NCBI RefSeq assembly: GCF_001632365.1
Contig: NW_024468525.1
Location: 527,164 to 549,758, forward strand
Direction of reading: 5' to 3'
Source: Laetiporus sulphureus 93-53
Taxonomy: Eukaryota > Basidiomycota > Agaricomycetes > Polyporales > Laetiporaceae
DNA: 22,595 nt
Position 1 is the first letter of the stretch. The number at the start of each line of letters is the position of its first letter. The translations under genes and the position numbers were made by a program. This document shows positions 8,554 to 18,864 of the stretch, piece after piece. A model generated the notes under the pieces. The model saw only the letters and a list, made by a program, of their open reading frames with translations, did not search any database and was not told the DNA's origin.

Positions 8554-10279
8554 TATATGCAGAATCATGATTTCACGCATCTTGCAGACGGATGTGCTGC
8601 ACCACAACAAACATCGCAGCTATGCCCGCTGCCAAGGGACAAAGGGAGTGTTGACTTTCCCGGCCAGCCCGTTGCGCGGCCAGGAGTTCGGGAGTCGCCC
8701 GCTCTCTAGAAGATGGCTCCACGGGGCCAAACCGATGGCCTGTCCCATTGTAGCCGCGCCCTATTATATACACGATCGCTACTACTCTCCCACGCTGGTG
8801 GCGCAGGTCGCACCGGGGCCTCTCGCATCTGCGCTCCGTGCCCAGATTCCAACAGGGAGGGCAAAGGGTAAGGCTGCAGTAGCTCCGCGGTGCCGTGATA
8901 CGGTTATCGGATGGATGGTATCAGATCACATACCGTACTATTGAGGTCTATACCAGTTGACTCGCGATAACAGCATCACAGCTTCATTATGAATGCGGGC
9001 CAGGCCTATAGGCCGCAAGATGGCAGGTGGGCGACACAGCTGTCAGGATGTCCGTACAATTTCTGTGCTCCCCTCGGGGCCAGTCCGTATATCATCTATA
9101 CTGAATTTGATGGAAGCTTCTGTTGATACAGCAATTTTAAGCCGCATCTAGTACCCTGCTCGAGAGTCAAAGTCGGTTCAAGGCTTACAGCGTGCCCAAA
9201 CCTGCGTATGTAACACTGCGATCGGCAATGGGCATCAGTTTCAATGATGGCATCAGCCGGTGTAGTACCGGCGAGCGCCGAGGACCCGCGTGAGCCCGCG
9301 TGCCAGCGAGCGTTCCACCATGTATGCAGCGTCTGCAGCGGCCTCCAGCCTTCTGACGAGGCATGCTTCGTGCCTTTTCTCATATGGACGACTCGTGGAT
9401 TATCGTTCATGGACACTCAATCAGTCATGAACATGGCGAAATACGAAGTCTTCGCCTCACCCCGCCACCGGCGCTCTCAAAAAGTACTTTGCTAGCCCAA
9501 CCGCTTTTTACCATGCATTCAACGAGAACCTCGCTACGCTAAATTCTCGCGCACTGATACTGACAACCGCAAGTACAAAGACCGCGCAAACCGTCCATGG
9601 GCTAAGCATAGGAGCGGCTTCCTATACTCAGCGCTGGTTTTATGAACCTAGCGGTGGCCAGATATTGGTCAACCGACTCAACGAATCCGGTCCGACGTTA
9701 TGCCGTGCAGACAAACAAGAACTTTATAAAAGGCGATGAGGATATGAAAGCCACCTGGAAATCAGTCAACAAGCCCTTCAGTCATTCGATATACCTTCTG
9801 CGGTACATCTTGGCGGAATTGACACTCTTGCAATTGGATTGCGGTCTCGAAGTATCAATTACCAAAGTAAGCTGTTTTTAACCGTGCATGAGACAAATCA
9901 ACATTAACGCTAGGTCGTTTTCCTAGTCAGTTTCCGTTCATGTCGGGGAGTACATGCTCTTCCAGGGTTGTACATTCAAAGCGAACTAAATGCGTTTCAC
10001 TAGTACTGCTCTCGCAACAGCTGCTACCCAAGGTGACAAGTCGAAGGGCGCCGCTGTCAACTGAGTTGGCAGATGACCCCTGCCGATTGCCACCTTGACC
10101 GTTTCCACGGTCATTCTGAAGACGATTCACCTTGATAGCTCAACTCGTGTACTGACGGTACGTATACTAACAATGATATGGCTCGTGTCTTACCTGATCG
10201 AGCAAGGATAAGAACGAGACGATGCCCATCATCAAACTGTCTACAATTTTCACCGCTTATCGAGCCGCGCTCCTCACCA
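8554..10279. other. 1.7 kb without a recognisable gene
   Basis: The longest open frames (8459-8944 plus, which begins inside the MITE; 9416-9096 minus; 9642-9881 plus; 10130-9927 minus) have no motif, signal peptide or splice structure I recognise, and several begin at non-ATG codons. No tRNA-like pair of A and B boxes was found. I see no supported feature here, but a lineage-specific gene cannot be excluded. Confidence 0.35.
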
Positions 10280-10285
10280 TATAAA
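10280..10285 (+). promoter_or_regulatory. TATA box of the CVNH lectin gene
   Basis: TATAAA lies 58 nt ahead of the proposed ATG at 10343, followed by a pyrimidine-rich stretch (CTCGCTCACTCC), a typical fungal core promoter for a secreted-protein gene. It also argues against the upstream in-frame ATG at 10178. Confidence 0.65.
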
Positions 10286-10342
10286 CGGGGCTACTCGCTC
10301 ACTCCAATTTTCAGGTCCTCACCACTTGCAGTCATTCTCACA

Positions 10343-10899
10343 ATGAAGCTCAACATCCTCGCTCTCGTCGGCATCGCCACCTTTGTCTCTGCCATTCCTG
10401 CAGAGGACATCGCTCTCAATATCACCGGTGGTCCTGTTCCAGACCATGGAGGCGGTTTTTCTGGGACATGCAGCTCGTGGGGAGGCTCGTACTCACAGCA
10501 CGTCGCCGAGTTGCAAGCTACCTGCTATGACGATCATGGCGCGCAGGATACGACGTCGCTCGACCTAAACAACTGCATTGAAAACCACAATGGCAACCTT
10601 GGCTGTGCTTGGAAGTGCGTCTGGCTTTCTGTTCTCTAAGAATGCGCAAGCATTGACGGCGAGAAATGTTTCGCTAAAGCGGTCATTTCTTGGGATCGTG
10701 TAATGTAGAAAACTCGCTCGGAACCGGGAACACTGTGTTAAGTGTGTCCTGTGCCGACGGGCGAGGTGGAATGGTGTCGCGAAGTATTGACGTCAGTAAG
10801 TACTTTCTTTTTTGTCGTTGCCTCCTTCTTCGCTGCACAACTTATCGCTTTGCAGATGACTGCGTTTCGAACTCGAACGGAGGACTTTCTTGCCACTAG
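10343..10899 (+). CDS. Secreted cyanovirin-N homology (CVNH) domain protein
   Basis: Three exons, 10343-10614, 10680-10795 and 10856-10899, with introns gtgcgt...aaag (65 nt) and gtaagt...tgcag (60 nt); phases fit and give 143 residues. The protein begins with a signal peptide (MKLNILALVGIATFVSA, likely cut before IPAE). The rest is a two-repeat CVNH fold: FSGTCSSWGG...LQATCYDD...SLDLNNCIENHNGNLGC, then WNGHFLGSCNVE...LSVSCADG...SIDVNDCVSNSNGGLSC. CVNH proteins bind mannose-type or related glycans; in fungi they occur as small, often secreted, lectins whose role is mostly unknown. Four or more regularly placed cysteines suggest disulphides. The short acidic stretch between signal peptide and first repeat is longer than in the minimal domain. 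Carbohydrate binding in this copy is inferred only. Confidence 0.82.
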
Positions 10900-11363
10900 A
10901 GATGACATCTTATTGACAACTTGAAGACTTGAACCAAATGCATACATTTGATGCTCTATAAATGTGTCATATTCACGAGTTTGGGACACTGAGATGTGGC
11001 ATAGCAAAGCATACGACGCGAAGCTCTGAAATCCGGCCATAGCACGCAATACATCAGTGATTACGTGTCCATAGTTATGCCCCTATGAAACCTGAGCCTA
11101 TCTGATAGTCGCGTGCAGACGCAAATTACACAGGGGCGGTAACCCAGTCTCTGAGGTGGAGTACAATCCTTTCAGCCGACCGTATCACAGATGGTTCTTA
11201 TGCGAACAGAGCACGCATAGAACCAGGCTTGCGTTTACTTTTGTTCTGCCTTAGCGAATTCCTTTTATGTGTCCGGCATTTATGCACATCGATAAAAGAT
11301 ACTGTGATTGCATTCAAGAAAGTCGGTGAAGGAACGCGCCATGACTCCGTGACCAGTGAAACA
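10900..11363. other. Spacer between lectin and cardiolipin synthase genes
   Basis: Holds the lectin 3' untranslated region and the distal promoter of CRD1. Open frames on the minus strand (11049-10738, 11383-11198) overlap the lectin or lack an ATG and motifs. I see no further gene. Confidence 0.4.
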
Positions 11364-11375
11364 GCGCTATAGCGC
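11364..11375. repeat. 12-bp perfect palindrome in the CRD1 promoter
   Basis: GCGCTATAGCGC is fully self-complementary and lies 79 nt upstream of the CRD1 ATG. It might be a dimeric factor site; nothing further supports this. Confidence 0.4.
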
Positions 11376-11387
11376 GTTTGCATGGCA

Positions 11388-11395
11388 TCACGTGA
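11388..11395. promoter_or_regulatory. E-box TCACGTGA upstream of CRD1
   Basis: The symmetrical 8-mer TCACGTGA starts 66 nt before the CRD1 start codon. It is the preferred site of Cbf1-type bHLH factors, which in several fungi act on respiratory and mitochondrial genes. Binding here is inferred from the motif and the function of the next gene. Confidence 0.45.
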
Positions 11396-11453
11396 TCGCG
11401 TCTAGCGTCCGGCAGACCGCCGCGCGTTCGCTGTTCAGTACTTCACATAAACG

Positions 11454-12543
11454 ATGTTCGTGACCCTTGTTCGGCCACGTCTCGTGCGATACACTCAATG
11501 TGCAAGGAACAACCACTCTCTCTTCACGAGTCGCGGGGGGTTTCGCGATTGCTACGTTTCTCCACGACTCCTACGGCATCCTCATAGAACGTTTTCTTTC
11601 CACGGCCCCGTTTTATCCAGCAACGAGAACAAGCCAACTACGAAAAGCGGTTTTGGAGCTATCAAAGAAAACATTTACACGCTGCCGAACTTGCTGACAG
11701 CGTCGAGAATCCTCGCCTGTCCGGTGTTGGGATGGGTGATCATCCACGACGAGTTCGGCTTCGCGACTGCTCTGCTGGTGTACGCCGGTCTTACTGATAT
11801 GGTCTGCTTGTCTCATCTGCCGTCTCTGATGCTCACGATCTGAGCTTGCCGCTCAAAGGTGGATGGCATCCTTGCCCGACGATACAAGATGTTCTCCGTC
11901 CTCGGCACCATCTTGGATCCGGCCGCAGACAAGGCTTTGATGACCACTCTCACCATAACTCTGGCCATAAAGGGCATGATACCAGGCGAGTTCGCTCATG
12001 ATTCAAGATGTAGTGCTTGAGCTTGAGGATGGTCTCACTCGCAGTACCGCTGGCAGCGATCATTCTTGGCCGCGACGTCCTGCTCAGCTTGTCTGCGTTC
12101 TATATCCGCTACAAGACCCTTCCTCCTCCGGTAAACTTACATTCTGCGTAGTCCATGATGCATTCTCACGCGTTGTAGAAAACGTTTCGCCGATATTGGG
12201 ACCTTTCTCTTCCTTCTGCCGAGGTACACCCCACTGCAATCAGCAAGGTACGATCACCGCATAGCCAACCCTTTGCCCCGCTGATGTCGAGACAGGTCAA
12301 CACTCTTCTGCAACTGATGCTGATGACTGTCACGACTATAAGCCCATTGCTTCCATTCGACCTTGCTCCCGCTCTACAAGGGTTTCAGTAAGTCGCTCTG
12401 CAGCGTGAAGCTATGCTATGTTGATGTATCTGAATGGCACTAGATGGATCGTTGCAACGACGACTATATGGAGCGGGGCATCCTACCTCTTCTCGAAAAA
12501 CGCAGTCCGCATTGTAGCCGCGAAACGGAAGCCACCTCCATAG
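11454..12543 (+). CDS. CRD1: Cardiolipin synthase, mitochondrial (CDP-alcohol phosphatidyltransferase)
   Basis: Six exons: 11454-11801, 11859-11985, 12045-12130, 12179-12247, 12296-12387, 12444-12543, giving 273 residues, close to yeast Crd1. The enzyme joins CDP-diacylglycerol and phosphatidylglycerol to make cardiolipin in the inner mitochondrial membrane. Evidence is the CDP-alcohol transferase signature across exons 1-2, TDMVDGILARR then GTILDPAADK (D..DG..AR........G...D...D). Upstream stand an Arg-rich, acid-poor presequence (MFVTLVRPRLVRYTQCARN) and the conserved IYTLPNLLTASRI. Several hydrophobic segments follow (PLAAIILGRDVLLSLSAFYI; LLQLMLMTVTTISPLLP). Intron 1 uses a GTCTGC donor; intron 2 is GC-AG (AG|GCGAGT at 11986), required to keep the frame into VPLAAIILGRD. 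The last exon ends KRKPPP. The 3' end faces that of the pericentrin-like gene 123 bp away. Confidence 0.88.
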
Positions 12544-12666
12544 TATGCGTATCGTATTTATCCAAGCCTGAAGTGAACGACAGCTCATGTACGGAAGAAA
12601 GCTTGTATACAAGTACAAGATGACGTGTTGTGAATAGTGAATGGTGAGATTGCTAGGCGGAATAAT

Positions 12667-15600
12667 TTATGGTCCATGATGTCCATCAGTACCGGCTCTC
12701 CGTTGTCGAACTTCTTGCAAAGCAGCGTTGATTGCTTCTCTAGACGCGCACTGTTCACGCCATGTATCGCTTGCTCGCCTGGAAAGTAGCATATTCAACG
12801 AAAAGTCTCAACGATGACGCAGCAGGAAAGCCTACTTTGAACGAACCAAGAAAAGCACAGATATCAGGACGCTCTTGAGCTTTCGCCGCTTAGGCACGAC
12901 CACAGGCAACTCTGCGGAGGGGAATCCGATCCTGGCTATTGCGGCCAGGATCTTCTGCTCGCTGTGGCCACGATGAGATTCGTATCACGGCAGAATCATT
13001 CAGCGTCGGACTTACTCTCGTTCAAAGCGAGCGAGCAGCACAAGCAGATAGTGCTTCTGGTACCCGAGATCAGAGCGTAGTGTTGACTCGCGCGTGAATT
13101 TGGCCTTCAGGTAATGTATTTGCACCAGCAATCCTTTGCACTCTTTGTTGTGCTGCGACTTCATAGTGGCCACTTGTTGCTCGTCACTGAGATGCAAATG
13201 CGGGTCAGTCTTACATCAAATACAAAATGAACGATCACTAACGCAGCGCAGACATGATTCCTTGACTGCTGGTCCACTATCTTGGCCTGTTCACGCCGGC
13301 TCTCCAGCTCCTCTTTCAACAGGCGAATCTGCGTCTGTGATTGCTTCTGAGCTCGTTCCGCCCTCAGTTGCTCATGCTTCTTCTCTTCCTCCAAGCGCTC
13401 TTTCTGGGCACGAAGCAGTTGGAGGTCGCGACCAAACTCCTCTGCATTCTTCTTGACTCTCTGCAGATCGGCTTCTAGCTCTGCTACAGAGCGCGCGACA
13501 TCGCTCTTCTCTGCGGCAATACGCTTCTTCTCAGATTCCGCACGTTGCAGCTCATCTGCCTGAGCCGACAAAGCCTGCTTCAACTCCTCGATCTCGAGTA
13601 GGCGAAGGTCCAGTTGATGCCGGCGCTCGTCGTGCGTAGTCTGCGACGCGGCGTGCTCCTCGCGAAGCTTCTTGGCGTGCTGTTGCGCGAACTGAGTATG
13701 ACAATCACGGATCGAGCGGTTGGCAGGCTCACCTCAGAGACTTCGGAGTAATGTTGCTGCAACTGCTTGAAGTCAGCCATGAGAAGAGATCTCTCTTGTC
13801 GCAATTGCTCTATGATCTCGGCATTCTGGGCTACCTTCTTCTGAAGCATGTCAGCCTTCTGCGTAATTGCACCGGCTATGGGGAAATTAGGGCAGTGCAT
13901 CTGTGACGGACAATTGACGTACAGCGTATCTTTGTCTCCAAATCCTGATTCTCCTGCTTGAGACGCTGGAGGTGAATCCTCACATCTGCCATATCCTATG
14001 CTACGTTAATGTATGGCTCCCATAGGCACAAACAGACGTCTTACAGATTCCGCACGGCGTAGTTGCAGAACAATCTCCTCCTTCTCTCGCTCAATGCGGG
14101 ATTGCTCGGCCGTCATGGTCCTGAGGCGCGAACGTTCAGCCTTCAGCTCGTTCTCAAGCTCATCAATGGTCCGTTTTGCTTTGTCCAGTTCCTATCAGCA
14201 TGTCAGATCGCTGTCAATCCAACTCATGAACAGAACAGACCCCTTGAATGCCAGCGCGGGATTTCTCGTTCTGCTGTTTTGTGTCGCGTATCTGCGCATT
14301 CATGCGATTCGCGGCGTCTTGTAAGACAGCGTTTTCCCCGACCAGTTGACGCCTTTCTTCATCCCAGGCTGCTCTCATTGCAGCTAATTGGGCATTGACC
14401 TGCTGCAAGTTCGCACGAAGGGCTTCACTGGTCCTGGTTGGAGGTGTAGGAGGATCTGACGGCAAGTCCATGTCCGCTTCTTCGACTTGCGAGCTGGTGG
14501 AACGGGACGGTCAACAAACTTTCACCGTACAAATGATCAATAGCGTGCCTTTCGTTGCCATCGGCAGCGCGATGCAGCCCACGCAAATCGATCTTGCTGC
14601 GACATTTCCGGCATCGTGCTTTCTGGAGTCGCCGATACTGCCTCTCTTCCCTTCTCGTGAGCCTGCCAACTTCGTCTTCAAGCGCTTCTATCTTGCGACG
14701 AGCATCTTCCAATTGCTCAGTGAGACCAATGACGCCCAGCCCTGCATCCTCAAGCTTGTCGAGTTTGTCATCGATGCTCTCGTTTGCCTGGTCAAGTTCT
14801 TGCTGTAGCCTAGCAATTTCGGCCACCAGAGGAGAAATCGTCGGGTCATTCATTGTATTCTGCAACCAAGAAAGCTGCAAGTACTCTTTCAGAACGACAC
14901 CCGCACATCAGCAATGCAGTAACTCACATCGCGTAGCGGCCCTCCGGGGGTCTTGGGACTGCGCATAGACATGGAGAGAAGTTGCCTTTGCATAGGCGAC
15001 AGACCGTTGACGTTGAGTGTTTTACCCGGAGTGCCATACATGCTGTGATTGCTCTTCAGGGACCTTAGCCTCTCTAGGAGATCTTCCTTTTCCTTCTCGA
15101 GCAGCTCGATCCTTGCATCCTTCGCCTTGTCAATAGCCTTTCGCGCGGGAGACTGTCCGATCAAAGTATTCAACCGGGCAATCTCTTTGTGGGCGTCGTT
15201 CAACTCGATTTCGAGCGCTTCAATCTCAGCGTGTAGATCCATGGAATCGTCATTTCCTGGAGGTTGCGACCTGGACTTCGATCGCTCCTGCTCCCTCTCG
15301 ATAGAACGCCCCGCCGAGGTAAGTTGTGCTTTCAGCTGTGCGACCTCCTGTTCGTCAGCGAGCATTCTGTCCTCTGCAGCTTCCAAGGCCTCTTCCATTT
15401 GTCGCGCAAGTTCAGCAGCTTTGTTTGCTTCGTCGGATAGTCTGTCTATCTCTTCCTTGTCTTGCCTGGAGTCTTCAACCATGATCGCAACCTCCTCCTG
15501 GGCAGCAGCACACTGAACCTCCAGAGTTTCGATCCGCTCAACTGCTGCGCCTGCGTCCGCATCAAGCTGCGAGATGTAGTCGCGGGCTTCCCGCAGGGCT

Positions 15601-18246
15601 GCTTCTGTCTTTTGCAAATTGTCCTCGAGCGCCACGTTCTCTTGTAGCGACTCCTCCAGTTCAGCGGATTTAGCCTGCAGCCCATTCTGCAATTCGATAT
15701 TGCGGTCCTGTTCCTGCCGGAGGGTCTTCTCAAGGTCATCGATCTTGTCGTCCGCTCGCATGACTTCATCCTCGAGCGCTTTGATCTGCTCATTGGTACT
15801 CCTCAGTTCTTGCATGGCTTGGGAGAGACGCTCGTTGCTCGCGTTCAGGTCTGCTCCAAGATCATTTCCGCTTTGCAGAGCATGCTCCGCCTTTGCGACC
15901 CTCTCCTTCATTGACTCATTAGATGCAAGCGCGGCCGTTAGACGCCTTTCTAGGTCCTCGGCATCTTTCGCTCGCGACTTCTCGCTCACCTGTAAAGCTT
16001 GCTTGGCCTGCGCCAGTTGTTGTTCCAGGTCCTGGACGATCGCAGACACGCCTTGCTCGACTTCTCCCATGCGCTCCCGCCACAGCTCCTTGTCCCGAGA
16101 TCTGTCGTTCCTCTCTTGCTCCAGCGTAGCCTCCGCTTTCTCCTTGTCCATCATACACCGCTGCACATCGCCCTTCAGCTGCTCCACCAGGTCTTCCAGC
16201 ATCGCTTTCTCCTCAACCCACCCTTCTGCCACGTCTTCGACAACGTCTTCCAGGGATTCACTAGGACCAACGCTCACCCGCCGGCCTCCTCCGCTTTGCC
16301 TCCTTCTATGCGCCGAGTCTGCACGGGTTCGATTGGACACCCCACCTTCCTCAACATCGACTTCGCCATAGAGCTCCTCGTACCGGGTCACCTTCAGGAC
16401 CAGCACCTCGTATGTCTGCATCTTGATCACTAGCAGTTCTACTTCTTCCTCTAAAGCCCTGACTTTGATCACAAGCATCTCATTCTCTTCCTCCAACTTT
16501 CGGTTGAGCCCATGCAAATAGTTGTTCAGCTTCGAGGCATTGAACCGGCCAACGCCATGTCCCCGCTCGCCAAGGCCGACCACGGGATCGAAAGATGCGT
16601 TCGCACGCGCATGTGTCGTCAGATCATGAGACGAACCAGTGGATGCAATAGACATGCGATCCATCTCATACGGTGACTGCCCAGGCGAGGCGGACCCGGC
16701 CGCTTCTGAACCAGACATAGAATCGACCTCCGAGGGAGCCCAGCCTTGCGCCAGCGGGTGAGAGAGCCTGCGACGAACTTGAGGGCGCCGTGTCACATTC
16801 ACGAAGGCAGCTTCCAGATTAACACCTGGAGTCAACGGCGAAACATTCTGTTGACCTCCGCGTTGCGGGTGCGGTGTGTATCTCGGACGAGGTCTCGCGG
16901 TGGAGTTGATGACGGAAAGCAGGAAAGAGCGCTTGTGAGCGTGAGGTGTAGCTGGGTCTTCTTTTGCATCGAACCCTTGGTTACTTTCACCGAGGAACCT
17001 CACAGCTTGGCCGGACTGCGGAAGTGCCTGCAATTGCATCCGAGACGAAGATGCAGGCTGTCCTGTGGCGAAGCGCGCCCGGGGCCGTGGCTGAAAGACC
17101 GGTGTGGGCGTGAACATGACTGAAGGAGCGGGTGATGAGGGGGGAAGAGAAAACACTGGCGGTGATGGCATCGCGCGTCTTTCCTGTTGGTCAATGTCAG
17201 AAGAGAACGTTGGTTCCCGGGGCTCATCTTGCGTCGCCTCGGTGACATCTTGCTCCTGCGTTACTTGTTCTGCCAATTCCATTGGATCGTGTGATCTCGC
17301 ATCCTCCAAATTACCGCTATGTCCGTCGCTCCCTCTTAACTCGGTTGCGCTACCTTCGTAGTCTTCGCCGACGGCAGGAGAGGCATTGTGGGAGGGCGGC
17401 AAAGGGACAGCTACAGCATCAAAGGAGGAGTTCGCCGTAGATCGCGCATACACGGCAGATCGATTGCTGCGAGGTGTAGAATGCGAAGATGACGATGATG
17501 GCGATGGAGTAGCGTTCGTCAGTGATGGAGTACGCGTGCGTGACTGTGGACGTCGTAACGAGACATGACGCGTCTTGTCAAAGGGTGACGGCTTCCCTGG
17601 CGTCAACATAGGCATAGGCAAACCAATACTCTCGACATACCTTCCTCTCGGAGCGTAGGCTCACTGAATAATCATAGTTCTTCCGGGGAGTATGCTCTTC
17701 TTGTAGTTCTTGGATGCTCAGCGAGTGAAGAGCACCTGACACGCTCAAACTACCGTCAGGATCCCTTGTTCCATCTTCGATTGCAGGCTCACGACGGCCA
17801 TTCAGAACAGAACCGCCTTCAGTGTCCTGATCACTGCTTTGAATATCCACGTCTGCCCCAAGTGCCGATCGAATGTCTGGGAGACTCGGAATAGAACTAA
17901 CATCGAAGGTCTCGTCCCGAACCTGCCTCGCGCTGCCCCCATGCGCTGTGGATAGCACGGACTTCGCGGATCGCGATTGAATCGAATGAGCGAATCGCAG
18001 AGTGCTTGAGTTACTTGATGGAGCGCGCGCCGTGGTCACTGTGTGAGCAGATAACGGAGCTGGGGTTGAATGGACTGGTAAGAAATCTTGATTGCCATTG
18101 ACGGACTCGTCATTCGATTCGGATTCCGCACCCGGTTCTGCAGAATCATCGAATCCAGGTAGGGAGGGGAGCGATGGCATATCTCTTCCTTCGACAGCTT
18201 GTATCCGCCTCCAGACACGCGATGGCGTCTCCAGTAGGGCAGCCAT
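12667..18246 (-). CDS. Pericentrin/Pcp1-like spindle pole body coiled-coil protein with C-terminal PACT domain
   Basis: Eleven exons: 18246-17641, 17591-14928, 14874-14526, ~14479-14241, 14191-14045, 13995-13923, 13875-13733, 13691-13254, 13209-13016, 12961-12836, 12778-12667; about 1,696 residues. The acceptor of intron 3 (14486, 14480 or 14477) and intron 8 (13253-13210) are uncertain; the others keep phase with GT-AG borders. The N-terminus is a Ser/Pro-rich disordered region with a short motif (GRDMPSLPSLP). A CM1/Cnn_1N-like segment lies near residues 551-590 (LNNYLHGLNRKLEEENEML), the kind that recruits gamma-tubulin complexes. Long coiled coils follow, with a Cys pair (ARCRKC, about residue 1180). 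Residues ~1577-1670 form a PACT domain (CKGLLVQIHYLKAKFTRE, YQKHYLLVLLARF, EQKILAAIARIG, VLFLVRSK), which anchors pericentrin, Pcp1 and Spc110 relatives at centrosomes or spindle poles. Mto1/Spc72-type identity is the alternative. Confidence 0.8.
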
Positions 18247-18864
18247 GACGCCTTTCACGTCCTGGTGGAATATAATGCCAGATCTATGGCAAAACTCGTC
18301 ATCTCACACGACTCAGGAGAAAGCTGCCCCTTCGGTAACAAAAAGGTGAAAGCTCACCAGCTTTTGAACAGCTTGATATCTATCGCACGATGAGCTTTAG
18401 GGACAGGTCAGAGTACGAAGGTGTGGCCAAGGTATGGCGGGCGAGACGCCGAGTGGCCGTTCAAACGACAGCAGACACGCGACGCGACGCGAACTGGTTG
18501 GACGCACGTGACCGGATCCAGGCTAGCGCTCACAGTGTATGTTCCCTGCTTACTTCGAGCTTGGAGTTGGATGGCAGCTCTTCGTCCCGTTTTCAACGCC
18601 GCCACGCTTATATGCTATGCCTTGGGGCCTCTGCGGCAATTGCCTCCAAGTGCCGCCACGAAACGCACTCATTTCAACGAGTTGACTATTATCGCATTCG
18701 CCACGATCTCAGCAACTTCAACGGCCAATACAATTGCAATCGATGAACCTATGTCCTATACCGCACAGTCGACACCCAACAATATGTCGGACGGTGTGTA
18801 TCTACGGCGCAGATCGCACCTAGTCATGTAAACTCGTTCTAAAGACCGTCTTGGCGTCTGCTGA
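18247..18864. other. Intergenic region: pericentrin-like promoter and BTB1 3' end
   Basis: Contains the 5' flank of the minus-strand pericentrin-like gene. An antisense plus-strand frame (18421-18831) has no recognisable motif and is probably chance. The notable content is a run of ACGCG elements and a CACGTG box (18505-18510). Confidence 0.4.
18477..18493. promoter_or_regulatory. Triple ACGCG cluster, possible cell-cycle (MBF-type) site
   Basis: ACGCGACGCGACGCGAA holds three ACGCG cores at 5-bp spacing, 231-247 nt upstream of the pericentrin-like ATG. ACGCG is the core bound by fungal MBF-type (Mbp1/Res) factors, which drive G1/S genes including spindle-pole-body components in yeast. Function here is inferred. 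Confidence 0.4.

Noticed and set aside
8459..8944. 161-residue plus-strand open frame
   Set aside because: It begins inside the MITE-like element, shows no domain or signal, and composition is like non-coding DNA; not strong enough to call.
9160..9200. tRNA-like B box (GGTTCAAGGC)
   Set aside because: No matching A box or cloverleaf pairing could be found around it.
10178..10342. Upstream in-frame ATG extending the CVNH protein by 55 residues
   Set aside because: A TATA box lies between the two ATGs and the 10343 start gives a clean signal peptide.
15619..16371. 250-residue plus-strand open frame (Ser/Cys-rich)
   Set aside because: It is antisense to the coiled-coil exon; Ser/Leu/Cys-rich antisense frames are the usual shadow of Glu/Gln/Lys-rich coding.
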